Positions 61,321-64,000 of a stretch of DNA of 64,000 nt are shown here, in pieces. The notes under the pieces were generated by a model, which searched no databases, had not been told where the DNA came from, and was given only the letters and a program-made list of their open reading frames with translations. The DNA comes from Atherinomorus stipes. Taxonomy: Eukaryota > Chordata > Actinopteri > Atheriniformes > Atherinidae. Both the position numbers and the translations under genes were made by a program. Position 1 is the first letter of the stretch. Each line of letters opens with the position of its first letter. The stretch covers positions 1,364,001-1,428,000 of the forward strand of contig JALJCO010013654.1 of the NCBI GenBank assembly GCA_023101725.1, read 5' to 3'.

Positions 61321-63099
61321 TATGTTCCAATCTAGCGATTCGAGAGCCATTTTTTTTATGTTTTCAACGGCTTAGCTTATACATGTAACTGAATGGGCGG
61401 ACCGCACCTCTGTACAGTCGCTCACGACACAACATGGCGGCTCGTTTTAGCCTTTAGCCGAGCCTCCTAAACATCCAATATGTACGTAAATACACGTCTG
61501 ATTAACTTCTAATTGCACAGAACTACTTATTTTGTTGGTCTACACTTAGGTGACTATAAAATGTCAACCTAACTAATGACTTTGAGTTAACTATAGCCTA
61601 CTCAGGTTTACTGCCATTTTATGAATTGCATAAACACAGTTACTGGTATTTTCATCTTTAACAACTAAAAAGGAATCATCTATTTTATTGAGGGATTTTG
61701 AGGCAATCTGTTTCATGACTTTTTTAAAGGTATAGTCCGAAGTGTCCCCCCCCCCCCCCAAAAAAAAAATAAATGTTTGGGGGGGGGGGGGTTAAAATAT
61801 TCATGATTGCAGAGTTTTAAGGAATTATGACTATTAAAAATCCATTGCTGGTTGGCAAAATATCAAGGCAACAACCGGTAGATCAATAGGTCAAATTCAA
61901 AAGGAGGCCATCATCTTTATGCCCCCTGTGATCATTTCAGTGGCATTTTATTCATTTATCTATTTATTTATTTATTAATTTTAGGTTATTGCCAGTGTTG
62001 AAACTAAAGCAGCAGTTGCTACTCAGGTAAGTTACAATTCACGAGAACACGAGGGGAGGCTGAATGTCCACACAGGGTCATGAAGAGTGGAAAAATATTT
62101 TTTGCCTTTCCTCTTGCACAACAATGGACAGCATTTTCCTTCCACATTTTAAAAAATCTGAACAGTATTTCCCCTTAATGCTGCACTGTCCCCCACCCCC
62201 ATGTCTCTTACTTTCCCCAGGCTGAAACCAGCAAAAAGTGAAACCAAAGACAGAATGAGACATGAGAAACTGGCAGGCCCAGCTCGGGTCAAAAGCACGG
62301 GGTCAAAGCTATGCCGGGTACTACGTAGTCACTAGATGATGGGTTAAATGTCTCTCTGGGATACTTTGTTGCATGACAGCCTGGTAAAAGAGAGGGCGGA
62401 GTGTGTGAGTGTTTGTGGGTCCATTTACAACTTTTTTACAGTAAAATGGAGTCTGTCAAGAAAATAGTCTCTCTCAGTTGTACTTTATTGACCTTTCCAT
62501 ACTCCCTTACTGATTATCACATCGTGAATCAAAATACTGGCAGGAAGTCAGTAACCTTTTTTAAATGTCTAGACAAATACACATCATGATACTAAAGTCT
62601 CACGAACAGCCAGATGAGGACATTAACTAATAAAAAAAAGTGAAAACATCTACAAATGCTTTCACCTACACACACATACACACATCCATACACACTGTAG
62701 TATTAGATGTGAGACAGCCTGGGAACAGCTAGTCCACTAATGATGTCTATCCCATGAGGATTTAGTACTACACAGAGGAATGCAGGCTCTCTGCTCTCAT
62801 GATTGACCTGCCGTGTCACACACACACACACACACAAACACAGATGGAGCTGCTTTACTGTCCGAGAGCTACCCTCTCACACATGAATGAGAAGTGATAG
62901 AACGCATCCAAGAATAGGGCACTCGTAATTTAGTGGGCAGTGCATTAGAAACAAACATAACAACCACACTGGGGAATTTGACACTAATTTGAGACGATAG
63001 CGAGTACAGGCAGGAAGAAGGGGGCAATGGGCTGAGAAAACAGAATGGGAAGAAGGAGTAAATAAACAAGGGCACTGGAGGGTCAGAGTAAGACTGGGG

Positions 63100-63625
63100 G
63101 ATTGAGACTTAACTGTGAGGATATGAATGTCAGAGTTTTATTTGCACGTAAGATTTGTTCTTGTGATGTGGATGTGAGAGCCAACTTGAGTGAGTTTAAC
63201 AGAACAGATCTGGTGTCTGAAGCAGACAGACCCCATCAGTGGTGGCCTGTTGATGCCTTCTGCCACTTGATAGACGGCGTAACGGTCTGTCTCTGTCAAA
63301 ATTCCCTCACAGAACACTTGCCCAGTGAAAGGCAGAAGTTTAATATGAATAAGTTTATGAACTATGTCCAGGCTAGCATTTGGATGCAACTTAGAAAAGC
63401 TACTAATACCAAATGTGATGTTCTTGAACCTTTTAACAATGCTGAAAGAAACACAAACAGCTATTGTACATTCCCAAGAACAGTCCAGGATCATAAACTC
63501 CTCAGTTTGATTTTTGTTTATGCAAATGAACCATTTTATCGTGTTTGGGTCAACTATAACCTGTATCATCAGAGACAAACAGCAATTCAGTTAATGGACA
63601 TATCACCATTCAATCGATAAGAGCG
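63100..63625. promoter_or_regulatory. Conserved-looking block open in both orientations
   Basis: Frames of 172 codons (+, 63102-63620) and 146 codons (-, 63138-63578) overlap almost fully. Neither shows a known domain or signal peptide. The block has unique sequence, TTTATGCAAATGAACC (octamer) and balanced composition. A stop-poor regulatory element is more likely than a gene, but a small uncharacterised exon on the + strand cannot be excluded. Confidence 0.3.
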
Positions 63626-64000
63626 AGCTATTTAAGACGATTGGATGTTTTTTTTTAGTCCTGTCCATTCCACAGGTGACTAAACTGTTTAATTTTTGTG
63701 TCAGAGCATTTAATTATTTGGCTGCAATCAGGTTGTGAAGGAGATTTTAAGCAATATAGTTAAAAAATGCTGTTTGAAAACATCATCCACCCTACCTTTA
63801 AGGTTGACAATAGTCAGAACGTGCATAGTAAACAAATTGCGATGACACTGTATTACTTAATAGTTAATTTTGTGCTCAAAAGCATGGAAAAAAATGGCAG
63901 AAATTGGGTTTGGGGACCCAAATGAATAGATAAATAGCTACAACACTGTTGACTACAAAACTGTAATGTGCAGTCAAGCAGTATACCACTGAAACCACAA
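63626..64000. other. Intergenic, nothing recognised
   Basis: AT-rich unique sequence to the window edge. Confidence 0.6.

Larger units (their letters stand above)
60101..63099. other. Intergenic with G-rich tracts
   Basis: Contains the GA and G-rich tracts and the ATTACGTTTG cluster listed separately. A possible end of another TTAA-type element (TTTAAAGGTATAGTCCG) lies at 61724, followed by a C14/A9 run and a 12-G run (61746-61790); no matching right end was found. Confidence 0.5.

Overview
This is vertebrate nuclear DNA, almost certainly from a ray-finned (percomorph-like teleost) fish. It has AT-rich intergenic sequence, spliced coding sequence with GT-AG introns, many microsatellites, and a dense load of short non-autonomous DNA transposons and tRNA-derived SINEs of fish type. 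It shows no operons, Shine-Dalgarno sites, CRISPR arrays or phage, and most open reading frames are chance or low complexity.

Layout. Positions 1-44,200 hold no protein gene I can recognise: this looks like a gene desert with transposon islands (4.1-5.0, 10.9-12.0, 17.5-21.7, 26.7-30.6 and 43.1-43.9 kb). Between the islands lie stretches rich in homeodomain-type (TAATTA) and octamer (ATGCAAAT) motifs that resemble conserved non-coding enhancers. From 44,260 to about 49,680 on the + strand lies one complete gene, cibar1 (fam92a), a BAR-domain protein of the ciliary base. I reconstruct nine exons coding for 301 residues, including a 6-nucleotide microexon (46,757-46,762). A candidate RFX X-box and a ZNF143-like site lie just upstream. 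From 49,700 to 64,000 the sequence is again intergenic with further transposons (53.0-53.8, 56.7-57.1 and 58.8-59.1 kb) and a conserved-looking block at 63.1-63.6 kb.

In human the region upstream of FAM92A is a long gene-poor interval towards TRIQK and RUNX1T1, so a regulatory desert upstream of the fish gene would fit; that synteny is inferred, not seen here.

Most notable observations: (1) the 6-nt microexon that restores an Ile-Ser-Gln-Ala join shared with mammalian FAM92A, next to a 69-nt in-frame alternative that also ends in Ser-Gln; (2) five unrelated-looking TTAA-ended inverted-repeat families in one window, two of which carry the same internal segment with a short basic reading frame; (3) a hairpin-armed 918-bp fold-back element nested with another repeat inside a 2.8-kb element; (4) a homopolymer-saturated stretch at 37.55-38.01 kb that looks like an assembly or sequencing artefact. 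I found no convincing new multi-gene system.
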